A stretch of DNA of 35,076 bases, taken from GWB1-39-12 sp964435575 (GTDB lineage: Bacteria; Patescibacteriota; Microgenomatia; UBA8517). The first letter of the stretch is position 1; each line of letters begins with the position of its first letter. The translations under genes were made by a program, and so were the position numbers. The notes under the pieces were generated by a model. The model was not told where the DNA came from. It saw only the letters and a list, made by a program, of their open reading frames with translations, and did not search any database. Location of the stretch: assembly GCA_964435575.1 (NCBI GenBank), contig CAYSZS010000012.1, forward strand, positions 1-35,076, written 5' to 3'. Positions 14,093 through 21,122 of this stretch are shown piece by piece.

Positions 14093-15118
14093 TTAAAGAG
14101 GTAGAGAAACGGTAATAGTTGTTCCAAGCCCAACATTACTTTTGACCTCAATAGTTCCTTTATGAGCGGAAATTATGGCTTGCGAAATAGATAATCCTAA
14201 ACCAGAACCATACACTTTCCCGCTGCGCGATCCTCGATAAGCAAAGCTTGAAGGGGTCTTACCCCTATAGAACCGCTCAAAAATGTGGGGCTGATCTTTT
14301 TTAGAAATGCCAACTCCAGTATCTTTTACCTGAAATCTCACTTCTTTATTTTTCTGAGTAAGTGAAATACTCACAGAGCCTCCGGTTGGAGTATATTTTA
14401 TCGCGTTATCAACTACATTAAGAAAGGCTCTAGAAAGTTTATCTTCACTTCCTAAGATAACTATGTCGTCGGTGACATTTTGAGAAATTTTAACTTTTTT
14501 TGCTTCCCCTAGTTTTGTTGCAATTTCTACAATTTCAGAAACGGTAGCGGAGAGATTGACTTTGTCTTTTTTAACTTTTGCACTCTCTGCTTCGCTCCAT
14601 GCAAGATCAAGAATGTTTTTTAAGGTAGTTGTTATTCTATTGTTGTCCGACAAAGCTTCAATGAGTACTTTTTTATATGCTTCTTTCGACCTATCTTTAG
14701 AAAGCGTTACTTCGATACCACTTCGCTGCGTTGCAAGAGGAGTTTTGAGCTCGTGTGCAACATCGCCTATAAATTGTCGTTCTCGTCTGAAAGCTTCAAG
14801 TAATCTATCTAATAGTTGATTAAAAGAAATTGCTAGTTCACCAATTTCATCTTCGGTATCCACCCCTGTTACTCTTTCATTTAAGTTTTTACTTGTTATT
14901 GTTTTTATCTTCGAAGATAGCTTCGAAATTCCGGCCGTCATCTTGCGTACTATAAAAAATCCCTCAAGCGCCAGAAATATAAGAAGGCCGAAAAAAATTA
15001 TGTTTCGATATGGCAAGGAGTAAATGTGGACAGCAAAGTAGAAAAAAGCGGTAACGGTAATAAGTGAGGTTATATACCAAAAAAAGAGTTTCCCTCGGAG
15101 ACTTTTTATCGGCTTCAT
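14093..15118 (-). CDS. Sensor histidine kinase lacking an extracytoplasmic domain
   Basis: The 341-residue kinase has two membrane helices (about 11-31 and 39-57) joined by only about seven residues (IYSLPYR). HAMP (58-108), HisKA with His122 in FIGDVAHELKTP, and an ATPase domain with DNAIKYTP, DTGVGISKKD and GSGLGLSIS follow. It should phosphorylate the response regulator encoded 3 bp upstream. Copper kinases such as CusS have a large periplasmic sensor; this one has none, so it must sense within the membrane, through a partner, or from the cytoplasm. There is no Shine-Dalgarno, so it is probably coupled to the regulator gene. Confidence 0.92.
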   Translation of the reverse strand: MKPIKSLRGKLFFWYITSLITVTAFFYFAVHIYSLPYRNIIFFGLLIFLALEGFFIVRKMTAGISKLSSKIKTITSKNLNERVTGVDTEDEIGELAISFNQLLDRLLEAFRRERQFIGDVAHELKTPLATQRSGIEVTLSKDRSKEAYKKVLIEALSDNNRITTTLKNILDLAWSEAESAKVKKDKVNLSATVSEIVEIATKLGEAKKVKISQNVTDDIVILGSEDKLSRAFLNVVDNAIKYTPTGGSVSISLTQKNKEVRFQVKDTGVGISKKDQPHIFERFYRGKTPSSFAYRGSRSGKVYGSGLGLSISQAIISAHKGTIEVKSNVGLGTTITVSLPL

Positions 15119-15121
15119 AAG

Positions 15122-15799
15122 CTAATCAGATTCCACACTAATTTTGTATCCAACTCCGTGTATTGTATGAATAAGTTTTATTTTTGAACCCTTGTCAACT
15201 TTACGGCGCAAAGAGGCAACAAAAACATCAACGATATTGCTCATTCCCTCAAAATTGTAATCCCAGACGTGCTCAATAATCATTGTTCTAGTTACAACCT
15301 CATCTTTATGCCGAAGTAAAAGCTCCATTACAGAAAACTCTTTTGGAGTTAACGAAATTAGTTTGCCGCCCCTTTCCACCTTATGTTTTATCGGGTCTAA
15401 TTCCAAATCTGACATAATTAGCGTCGGGGAGGGTTCTTGCTTACTTCTTCGAATTAAGGCGTGAATTCGTGAACGAAGTTCCAGAAAAGAAAATGGCTTG
15501 GTCATATAATCATCTGCTCCAGAATCGAGCCCAGCTACTTTATCCTCAACCTCGCTTTTTGCCGTAAGCATTAAAACAGGTGATCTTATATTTTTAGTCC
15601 TTAATTCCCTACAAATAGTTACCCCATCCACCTTAGGAAGCATAATATCCAGAAGGATCAGGTCATATTCTTCAGATTCAGCCAGATACTGCCCTTCTTC
15701 CCCATCATACGCAGCATCAACCGCAAAGCCCTCCTCAGTTAGACCTTTTTTGATGATGTTAGCAAGCCTACGCTCGTCCTCGACTACCAATATCCGCAT
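15122..15799 (-). CDS. OmpR/PhoB-family response regulator
   Basis: The 225-residue regulator has a receiver domain (Asp51 phosphorylated in LILLDIMLP, acidic pocket VVEDE, Thr in MLTAKS, Lys in MTKPF). A winged-helix domain follows (about 125-222), with LTPKEFSVMELLL and the C-terminal RRKVDKG...HTIHGVGYKI. This subfamily includes copper regulators CopR and CusR and binds direct repeats with about 11-bp period. That matches the six boxes found here, including one before this gene, so it is the likely binder and autoregulator. The Shine-Dalgarno is GAGGA, 9 bp from the ATG. Confidence 0.93.
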   Translation of the reverse strand: MRILVVEDERRLANIIKKGLTEEGFAVDAAYDGEEGQYLAESEEYDLILLDIMLPKVDGVTICRELRTKNIRSPVLMLTAKSEVEDKVAGLDSGADDYMTKPFSFLELRSRIHALIRRSKQEPSPTLIMSDLELDPIKHKVERGGKLISLTPKEFSVMELLLRHKDEVVTRTMIIEHVWDYNFEGMSNIVDVFVASLRRKVDKGSKIKLIHTIHGVGYKISVESD

Positions 15800-15816
15800 A
15801 GTTTGAATTCCTCACT

Positions 15817-15838
15817 ACCCTGAGTATTATCGAAGGGT
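15817..15838. repeat. Dispersed repeat (TGAG-N-TCGAA type)
   Basis: ACCCT-GAGTATTATCGA-AGGGT, the second copy of the type at 14057-14078, in the leader of the response-regulator mRNA. Confidence 0.4.
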
Positions 15839-15845
15839 TACCCCA

Positions 15846-15879
15846 ATATTATATCAGTAATAATGAAGAAATTATGAAG
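15846..15879 (-). promoter_or_regulatory. Response-regulator box and -10 of the two-component operon
   Basis: CTTCATA-ATTT-CTTCATT (15862-15879), the most symmetric copy, 10 bp, then -10 TAATAT (15846-15851; TATAAT overlaps by 2 bp). It indicates autoregulation. It adjoins the stop of the Met-rich protein gene. Confidence 0.7.
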
Positions 15880-15886
15880 ATTTATA

Positions 15887-16453
15887 TTATTTCTTTTGTA
15901 TTTGTTTCCAAAGCCAAATTCCCAAAAGAATAAGGTCTATCAATACAACAAGACCAAAAAGGGAACTAAATAAGCCAAACGCTGACATCATGCCTTGGTA
16001 ACCGCCAAAACCCATCATAGATTTTCCACCTCCTCCCGTCATCATATTCATCATCCCCATCATACCGCCGCCCATCATGTTTTGGGGTATGGCCGCATTT
16101 GATTCACACCCACTCATCCGCTTGCCTATGGTTATATGCATCTGGTCTTGGGCTTCCTCCCCCATCATTTGAGTCATCATCGTATCCATGGCCTCGTGAG
16201 AATCACCTGTCATCAAACCCATAAAATACATACCCAGTGCATGAAAGTCCTCATCTGATAAGTTCTCACAAATAAGTTCCTTAGCTTGCAGGCTTTCCCA
16301 AAATGCTTTCCCTTCGGCCTCTCCTTCGGCAGTATGACCATTATTTTTTGAAACAACCGTTTCGTTCCCACCCATCATACCCCGAGCAAAAACCACTGCC
16401 GGCGCAGCCATAACACTAACAATCAGTATTAAAAGCACCAATAGCTTTTTCAT
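15887..16453 (-). CDS. Secreted Met-rich protein with C-terminal membrane anchor
   Basis: The 188-residue protein has a signal peptide ending near residue 23 (APAVVFARG). A helical segment follows, with a cysteine (AKELICENLSDEDFHALGMYF) and paired Met (MDTMMTQMMGEE). Next are a Met/Gly-rich stretch (MMGGGMMGMMNMMTGGGG) and a final hydrophobic helix (about 158-182). Met clusters outside the membrane typically bind Cu(I) or Ag(I); that role is inference. A second cysteine lies in RMSGCES. It is the last gene of the padR-led operon, starting 3 bp after the DUF302 gene. Confidence 0.8.
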   Translation of the reverse strand: MKKLLVLLILIVSVMAAPAVVFARGMMGGNETVVSKNNGHTAEGEAEGKAFWESLQAKELICENLSDEDFHALGMYFMGLMTGDSHEAMDTMMTQMMGEEAQDQMHITIGKRMSGCESNAAIPQNMMGGGMMGMMNMMTGGGGKSMMGFGGYQGMMSAFGLFSSLFGLVVLIDLILLGIWLWKQIQKK

Positions 16454-16456
16454 AGT

Positions 16457-16840
16457 TTATTTGCTTCTGTTAATAATTCCCCTAATAATTTCATCTACTT
16501 CTGCTGGTAAATTGCCAAGATCGGCTTTGGGAAAAAACTGGGGAAGAATCACCGGCCTCATGCCGGAAATAAAAGTTTTACTGCCTTTAACATAGACATT
16601 GACTTTGCAAGGTAAACATAGTCCAATTTTTATATCAGCCTGCAAAACAGTATATGCGCTTTTGGCGTTGCAGATTTCGATAATCTTGAAGGGTTCAATT
16701 TCAAAACCCTTCTCCTTCAAAGTGGCCGTGACATCGTGAATGTAAAGCACTCTAAAACCAGCCTTCTTTGTTTCCTGCTCAATTGCAACTACTGCTTCAT
16801 CGAATGGTTTTTCTGTTATAACTGTATAATCAAAATCCAT
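16457..16840 (-). CDS. DUF302 domain protein
   Basis: The 127-residue protein is a single DUF302 domain: F-D-Y-T-V-I-T-E-K-P-F-D-E-A at the start, F-E-I-E-P-F-K-I-I-E-I-C-N in the middle, then the GLCLPCKVNVY strand. The family is small and of unknown biochemical role, often linked to metal or redox genes. The Cys-x-x-Cys (LCLPC) plus the Cys in EICNA could form a thiol or metal site. There is no signal peptide. It lies in the middle of the padR operon, 20 bp after the preceding gene. Confidence 0.85.
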   Translation of the reverse strand: MDFDYTVITEKPFDEAVVAIEQETKKAGFRVLYIHDVTATLKEKGFEIEPFKIIEICNAKSAYTVLQADIKIGLCLPCKVNVYVKGSKTFISGMRPVILPQFFPKADLGNLPAEVDEIIRGIINRSK

Positions 16841-16860
16841 AGGATTGGGATGTAATGGAA

Positions 16861-17103
16861 TTATTTCTCCTCCACCAATTCCTTGACGGCTTTTGTTTCG
16901 GCCTCTAACTCTTCTAAGTATTCTTTCAAAAGTTCTTTTCTTTCCTCTTTTGAAAGAAATTTGCGGCCTCCTTCATGGTGGTGCCCCCTGCACATTGGAC
17001 AGTGCCAACCATCTTCTGACTCTGCCCAAGGGCCAGAACCCATGCGACCGGCCATCTGTCCGCTCATCATTCCGCCTCTCATCATCATATTCTTTCTCAT
17101 CAT
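16861..17103 (-). CDS. Met/His/Cys-rich small protein, putative metal binder
   Basis: The 80-residue peptide starts with an extremely Met-rich stretch (MMRKNMMMRGGMMSG). It then has W-H-C-P-M-C-R-G-H-H-H (Cys35, Cys38, His41-43) and ends in a charged helix (about 50-80). The C-P-M-C with adjacent His residues is a good metal site. The coiled-coil-like tail suggests oligomerisation. It has no membrane segment. It overlaps the PadR gene by 4 bp (ATGATG), so the two are translated together. Confidence 0.75.
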   Translation of the reverse strand: MMRKNMMMRGGMMSGQMAGRMGSGPWAESEDGWHCPMCRGHHHEGGRKFLSKEERKELLKEYLEELEAETKAVKELVEEK

Positions 17104-17528
17104 AATGTTTCACCCCCTTCCTCCTTAAAAACTTCTTTATATCTATTCAAAAACAATCCGATTTGCGCTTGTGATTTCTCAAGACCTAAAGCGGCGGAAT
17201 GCAAGAAATCTTTTCCGTCTGATGTGATCGTGTAAATTCTTTTTTTTGGGCCGTTTTCTCCTTTTTCCCAATCAGACGTTACCCAACCGTCTTCTTCCAT
17301 CCTTCGCAGTGTCCGGTAAAGATTGCCGACATCAATAGTCTCACCACATTGCTCTGCCAGGTTTTTCATTAACTCATAACCGTATGAGGGAATTTTTGAC
17401 AACACCAAAAGAATACACGGTTCAATGAACCTTTCAATTGGCGCCTGACGTACCAGTTTTGAATCAGATCCTGTAGAATCTTGGTTTATTACTCGGAATC
17501 GCCTCGAACACCCACAGACGTCACACAT
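17100..17528 (-). CDS. PadR-family regulator with N-terminal CDVCGC
   Basis: The 142-residue regulator has a PadR winged helix: YGYELMKNLAEQCGE, GNLYRTLRRMEEDGWV and KKRIYTITSDGKDFL. A C-terminal helix follows for dimerisation. Before the winged helix it has 35 extra residues beginning MCDVCGCSRR (Cys2, Cys5, Cys7), with a further Cys38. This looks like a metal or thiol sensor. The ATG at 17526-17528 is chosen because the -10 ends 10 bp upstream; a longer reading would start inside the promoter. It leads the operon of Met-rich, DUF302 and Met/His/Cys proteins. Confidence 0.85.
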   Translation of the reverse strand: MCDVCGCSRRFRVINQDSTGSDSKLVRQAPIERFIEPCILLVLSKIPSYGYELMKNLAEQCGETIDVGNLYRTLRRMEEDGWVTSDWEKGENGPKKRIYTITSDGKDFLHSAALGLEKSQAQIGLFLNRYKEVFKEEGGETL

Positions 17529-17567
17529 ATATGTCATTAACATATAGTGAGAGGGCTTTTTTGTCAA
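17529..17567 (-). promoter_or_regulatory. padR promoter with PadR-type dyad operator
   Basis: -35 TTGACA (17562-17567), 17 bp, -10 TATGTT (17539-17544), then 10 bp to ATG. The dyad ATATGT-CATTA-ACATAT (17529-17545) covers the -10 and the expected transcript start. It contains ATGT and ACAT, the halves known for PadR sites, though with a shorter spacer. Confidence 0.65.
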
Positions 17568-17577
17568 GAAGGCATTT

Positions 17578-17640
17578 TCAAAAATTTGTCAAAAAAACAA
17601 TAGCGATGAGTCCTAAGACGCCTACGGTTTTTAGATTCAT
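17578..17640 (-). CDS. Possible hydrophobic mini-protein (20 aa)
   Basis: The ATG overlaps the stop of the DUF3105 gene (ATGA). The frame encodes MNLKTVGVLGLIAIVFLTNF, a single hydrophobic helix with one lysine. Tight coupling and composition make a small membrane peptide possible; chance cannot be excluded. No Shine-Dalgarno of its own. Confidence 0.3.
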   Translation of the reverse strand: MNLKTVGVLGLIAIVFLTNF

Positions 17641-18158
17641 TTATCTTCGATAAAGGAAATAAGTGCATTAGTGTCAAGGTTATCAAATGTCTGTATTTTC
17701 CCCATCCTTGTAATTGCAATTTTCTTGCTCATGTTTGGAAAGGGAGCAATGAATACAAACTCCGGATATTTGTTTGCAATTTCTGCCAATTTCTGTTTTA
17801 AATCTGACTCGCATTCAAAATCTTCGCAGTTGTAATTGATAATCACTCCAGGAGCTCCTTTTCCATCCGAATGCTCCAGCATATGCTTTTGGACGGACAG
17901 GGACATTGGTTCATCCATGACGTGCGATGAGGGATTTTGTTCGATATGGCCGGCCATATCAGTAGGAGGTAAAATTTCTCTGTTTGTTGACCAATAATAA
18001 ATACCACCAATAAGGAGTACTGCAATAATTAAAACAATACTCCAATTACGAATTCTACCTATTAAACTACTTTTTGATACCTCTTGCGCTTTCAATTCTC
18101 TTATTTTTTTCTTACGTTCTCTCTTTGGCAAATCATTCCATTCTTCTGGATATTCCAT
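17637..18158 (-). CDS. Membrane-anchored DUF3105-like protein
   Basis: The 173-residue protein has a charged cytoplasmic start (about 1-35), one helix (about 37-57), then an extracytoplasmic domain. That domain has H-I-x-x-N-P-S-S-H-V-M-D-E-P-M-S, a later H-M-L-E-H-S-D-G, and Y-N-C-E-D-F-E-C-E, with two cysteines four apart. The end holds conserved strands (FVFIAPFPNMSKKIAITRMGK). These features fit DUF3105, a secreted family of unknown role in which His, Met and Cys recur. GGAGGGAG lies 7 bp before the ATG. It belongs to the blaI-regulated cluster. Confidence 0.78.
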   Translation of the reverse strand: MEYPEEWNDLPKRERKKKIRELKAQEVSKSSLIGRIRNWSIVLIIAVLLIGGIYYWSTNREILPPTDMAGHIEQNPSSHVMDEPMSLSVQKHMLEHSDGKGAPGVIINYNCEDFECESDLKQKLAEIANKYPEFVFIAPFPNMSKKIAITRMGKIQTFDNLDTNALISFIEDK

Positions 18159-18176
18159 ACTTCAACTCCCTCCGGG

Positions 18177-18716
18177 TCAGAGGCCCATCCGGGCCGGCGG
18201 CCTCTTTCTAATTTTTATCTTACATATTCCTAGAACCCTTTTAGATGTGTAGTAAAGCGTTAAAAGCATTATTAAAATAGATAACAGAACTATTGCTTGT
18301 CTATATTTCAAGAGGAAAAAAACTCCTCCTACCCCTAAAAATCCAAATATGGTTCCAACGCAGGAAGCACAAGTTGCTGTTGGACCAAAAATAGAACCAA
18401 GGACACCAGACAAAACTCCAACTCCACCTCTTCCCATATTTGAAGGGCTGGCAATATTCTTCAGATCGTTTTTAATTACAAAAATATTCATAGATAGTGT
18501 AAGTGCCGTGAGGGTAGAAAGTGTAATTAAAAGAAACCAATCATTCAGAGTAAAAATCGAAATTTGGAATGCAAAAGTATTACCTGGAATTTTCTTTACC
18601 GGAATATAAATAAAAAACCAAAGTGCTAAAGTTGCCAAAATAATGAAGAGAGTGAAGAGTTTTCTCTTTTCAAAAGCAGATTTCACTGCAAGTGAAATTA
18701 TCTGTAATTGATTCAT
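18177..18716 (-). CDS. Four-helix membrane protein with TCASC motif
   Basis: The 179-residue membrane protein has helices near 18-38, 56-77, 100-132 and 137-157. A basic C-terminal tail follows. In the third region GPTATCASCVGTIFGFLGVGG places a Cys-x-x-Cys in a Gly-rich membrane turn, recalling thiol-relay proteins such as CcdA, although it is not that family. It is probably a membrane thiol or metal protein serving the neighbouring DsbA-like enzyme; that is inference. It starts 3 bp after the DsbA-like gene stop. Confidence 0.72.
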   Translation of the reverse strand: MNQLQIISLAVKSAFEKRKLFTLFIILATLALWFFIYIPVKKIPGNTFAFQISIFTLNDWFLLITLSTLTALTLSMNIFVIKNDLKNIASPSNMGRGGVGVLSGVLGSIFGPTATCASCVGTIFGFLGVGGVFFLLKYRQAIVLLSILIMLLTLYYTSKRVLGICKIKIRKRPPARMGL

Positions 18717-18719
18717 TGA

Positions 18720-19505
18720 TCATGACTCTTTAAGCATGTTGTCTATCTCGGTTTTAAAGTTTTCGAAAGGCAATGCCCCTGGAATTAATTTAGTTTTGCC
18801 CGTTTTTGTATCAAGTAGTATGTTTCCTGGTGTTCCTGTCACACCGGCTTTTGCACCATTTTGGAAATCTGCCTCAACATGTTGAGCCATTTTGCCACTA
18901 TCAAGACAGGTCTTAAACGCACCTTGATTAAGTCCAACCTCGCCTGCCAATTTAGGTAAATCATCTAAGTTCAAACCGTTATTGGAAGGGGTAACCTCAA
19001 AGATTTTATCTGTCAATTTCCAGAAACCGTCATTTCCTGCAAGCTCGTATGCACACTCAACAGCCTCAGCTTCTTTATCTGCTTTTTGATGAATTTGGTC
19101 TAATGGAAAATGTCTATAAACCCAAACAACCTGACCATTATATTCGTCAACTAGTTGCTGAGCCGTCGGGTGAAATCTTTTACAGAATGGGCATTCCAAG
19201 TCCGAATATTCAATTAAAAGCATTCTTGCATTTTTGTCACCGCGAATATGGTCATCCTGCCTTAATTTATCAACTTGATCAGCACTGCCGAAGGAAGGTT
19301 GAGTTCCTCCCGCAGCCGGTTGTCCCCCTTGAGCCCCTCCGGCGGCTCCACCTTGTGTTCCAGCGATACGCGTAGTCCCGCCACCCTCTAAGTTCTGAAC
19401 TTTCTGCCAAAGCATTCCTACCGCAAACGCTAGACCAATAGAAGCAACTAAAAGGATGGGGACAAGTTTGTCGAGAAAGTTAACTTTAATTTTACTGACT
19501 GCCAT
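18720..19505 (-). CDS. DsbA-family membrane-anchored thiol oxidoreductase
   Basis: A 261-residue protein with one N-terminal helix (LVPILLVASIGLAFAVGMLW, about 15-34), a Gly/Gln/Ala linker (about 40-75), and a DsbA/thioredoxin_4 domain. The active site is DLECPFCKRFHP (Cys105, Cys108), with cis-Pro in GVTGTPGN near the C-terminus. It should form or isomerise disulfides outside the membrane. The start is ATG at 19505. A TTG at 19511 lies 8 bp after the -10 and is possible, but ATG gives a short leader of about 7 nt. Expression is under the BlaI-type operator. Confidence 0.88.
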   Translation of the reverse strand: MAVSKIKVNFLDKLVPILLVASIGLAFAVGMLWQKVQNLEGGGTTRIAGTQGGAAGGAQGGQPAAGGTQPSFGSADQVDKLRQDDHIRGDKNARMLLIEYSDLECPFCKRFHPTAQQLVDEYNGQVVWVYRHFPLDQIHQKADKEAEAVECAYELAGNDGFWKLTDKIFEVTPSNNGLNLDDLPKLAGEVGLNQGAFKTCLDSGKMAQHVEADFQNGAKAGVTGTPGNILLDTKTGKTKLIPGALPFENFKTEIDNMLKES

Positions 19506-19511
19506 ATTCAA

Positions 19512-19549
19512 TACTACAAAGTGTAGTAGAATAAGCGATTAGTTGTCAA
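19512..19549 (-). promoter_or_regulatory. Promoter with BlaI/CopY-type operator, DsbA-like operon
   Basis: -35 TTGACA (19544-19549), 18 bp, -10 TACACT (19520-19525). The operator TACTACAAAGTGTAGTA (19512-19528) has 7-bp perfect arms and covers the -10. Confidence 0.8.
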
Positions 19550-19567
19550 CAAGCAAAAAAAGAAGAG

Positions 19568-20140
19568 TTAAGTTGTGTGATTTACATGATCGCCTTCACC
19601 GCCACACCCGTCAGATAAATTCCAAACTTCTGTCACTTGTTCTCCGGTAAATCCTTTTTCTCGAATAAGATACTTTCCAAGTCCCTCATATACATACCAT
19701 CTCCAGCATTTACAACAGCAAGGTCCTTTTTCATCTGAATTGGCCATTGCATAGTCATATTTTTTTTGTTCTTCAGATGATAACTCAAGGTCGTAGTAAG
19801 GTAGTAGTTTCTTCGCAATAGAAGCTTCGATATCGTACGGATCAGAAGGGATTTCTGAAATTTCCTTATACTTTTTTAAACCCTCAACTTGCTCTTTATA
19901 TCGATGAAAATTCATAGGACTGCAACAAGAACCTTGCAGTCGAGAAGTATCGAGCATATTAGCAATAGAGTCTTTAAAGTCCTGTGAACAAGAAGAATTC
20001 CCGCCTGAACTCAATTCCTCAAACTTTGCAGCCAGAACACCGTCGGTTATTTGCAGTTTAGGATTTGAGAGTTTCAAAAGAAGATATCCAGTAAGAACTA
20101 AAAGTCCCACAAAAACAATAAGTATCAACCTGACTCTCAT
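19568..20140 (-). CDS. Secreted or anchored Cys-rich protein, unknown family
   Basis: A 190-residue protein with an N-terminal helix (about 5-24) as signal anchor. It then has NSSCSQDF, LQGSCCSPMNFHRY, a conserved-looking SDPYDIEASIAKKLL, and GPCCCKCWRWYVYEGLGKYLI with four cysteines. It ends LSDGCGGEGDHVNHTT. The GPCCCxCWRWYxxEGL block is a pattern I have seen in unnamed proteins of other bacteria. The cysteine and histidine content suggests a metal store or chaperone. The ATG lies 8 bp after the -10, with the operator touching the start codon, so the mRNA should be nearly leaderless. Confidence 0.78.
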   Translation of the reverse strand: MRVRLILIVFVGLLVLTGYLLLKLSNPKLQITDGVLAAKFEELSSGGNSSCSQDFKDSIANMLDTSRLQGSCCSPMNFHRYKEQVEGLKKYKEISEIPSDPYDIEASIAKKLLPYYDLELSSEEQKKYDYAMANSDEKGPCCCKCWRWYVYEGLGKYLIREKGFTGEQVTEVWNLSDGCGGEGDHVNHTT

Positions 20141-20176
20141 ACTACATAATGTAGTATGTTAAGTGGGCTAAGTCAA
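20139..20176 (-). promoter_or_regulatory. Promoter with BlaI/CopY-type operator, Cys-rich protein gene
   Basis: -35 TTGACT (20171-20176, overlapping the M56 stop codon), 16 bp, -10 TACATT (20149-20154). The operator CATACTACATAATGTAGTATG (20139-20159) has 9-bp perfect arms and runs into the start codon. Confidence 0.82.
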
Positions 20177-21117
20177 TTACCCTGAGAACTGACAAGGGTG
20201 GTTTGAAAGACTGGGGACATACCTGATTCATACTTTACGTCGTCAGTTGGACAATGTGTCGAACATATATTCTCACCGCAATTAGCCGTTTTTGAAGGCT
20301 CTTGAGCCTGAATTGTATGAGAATCTCCCGGAAACTTGAATAGGAAGAAACCAGCTAGAATGACTGCCATAGAAATTAAAAAGTTTAACCTTTTGAGTTT
20401 GTAATCGTTTCTTTTTGAAAAGTTTGGGTAAATCTTAAAACGATTCTGAGAACTTACCGTTTCAAGTGCTAAATTTAAGTGTCTTGCAGTTCTTTGTTGT
20501 TCGAAAACATATTTATCAGCCTCTTTTTCTAAAACTATTCTCATTTTCCTGGTTAAATCTTTTAATATTGGAAGTAGATTTAACGACGAAGACAATATTT
20601 CACCTACAATAAGCAAAAGTGGATGTTTAAATTTTGCGTGATAGTACTCATGTAAAATGACTGCCTCAAGTTGACAGTAGCTTAATCTATTCAAAAGGCC
20701 AGTTGAAGCAACGATTTTTGGTGAAAACCAATCTATTGTAAAAGCACAGTCTTTCCCATCTTCTACAATAATAACTAAGTCTTTCGGAATATCATTTCTT
20801 TCCAGAATAATTTTAAGTTTTTGAGGTAAAGAAAAAATTTGTTTTTGCAAAAGTACCTTTAATTTTCTTTTTGTTTTAATATATGAAAGTGAAGTTTTTA
20901 GAAATAATCCCAATGTAACTACTAAGACAATGGCCGTGAGAATAAATCCTACATAATGGGCTCCTGTAGCGAAAAAGCTCGAAGCAATAACTTTGCATGT
21001 CTCTCGAAAATGCTCGAATGTTAGTCCTGAGTATTTTTTAAAGAGAGTAAAAAGAGAAACAACTGAGAAAGTAAAAATTAACAAGATACTTAGGAAGTAA
21101 TTTATTTCTTTCTTCAT
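20173..21117 (-). CDS. M56 (BlaR1-type) membrane metalloprotease with Cys/His tail
   Basis: This 314-residue protein has helices near 8-27, 52-75, 166-186 and 247-263. The zinc motif HEYYH is at 156-160 and the third ligand Glu in KEADKY near 199, as in BlaR1/MecR1. Those sensors release BlaI by proteolysis on signal. Here the protein ends about 50 residues after the last helix, with no penicillin-binding domain. The tail instead holds N-C-G-E-N-I-C-S-T-H-C (Cys280, Cys285, His288, Cys289), well suited to binding a metal outside the membrane. The gene starts 5 bp after the BlaI-type gene. Confidence 0.87.
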   Translation of the reverse strand: MKKEINYFLSILLIFTFSVVSLFTLFKKYSGLTFEHFRETCKVIASSFFATGAHYVGFILTAIVLVVTLGLFLKTSLSYIKTKRKLKVLLQKQIFSLPQKLKIILERNDIPKDLVIIVEDGKDCAFTIDWFSPKIVASTGLLNRLSYCQLEAVILHEYYHAKFKHPLLLIVGEILSSSLNLLPILKDLTRKMRIVLEKEADKYVFEQQRTARHLNLALETVSSQNRFKIYPNFSKRNDYKLKRLNFLISMAVILAGFFLFKFPGDSHTIQAQEPSKTANCGENICSTHCPTDDVKYESGMSPVFQTTLVSSQGN

Positions 21118-21122
21118 ATGTT

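Noticed and set aside
17529..17567. Longer PadR start
   Set aside because: The added codons lie in the -10 and -35 of the promoter.
18640..18665. Seventh response-regulator box (AATGAAG...GTGAAGA)
   Set aside because: Lies inside a coding region, with a different period and no -10 at the fixed distance.
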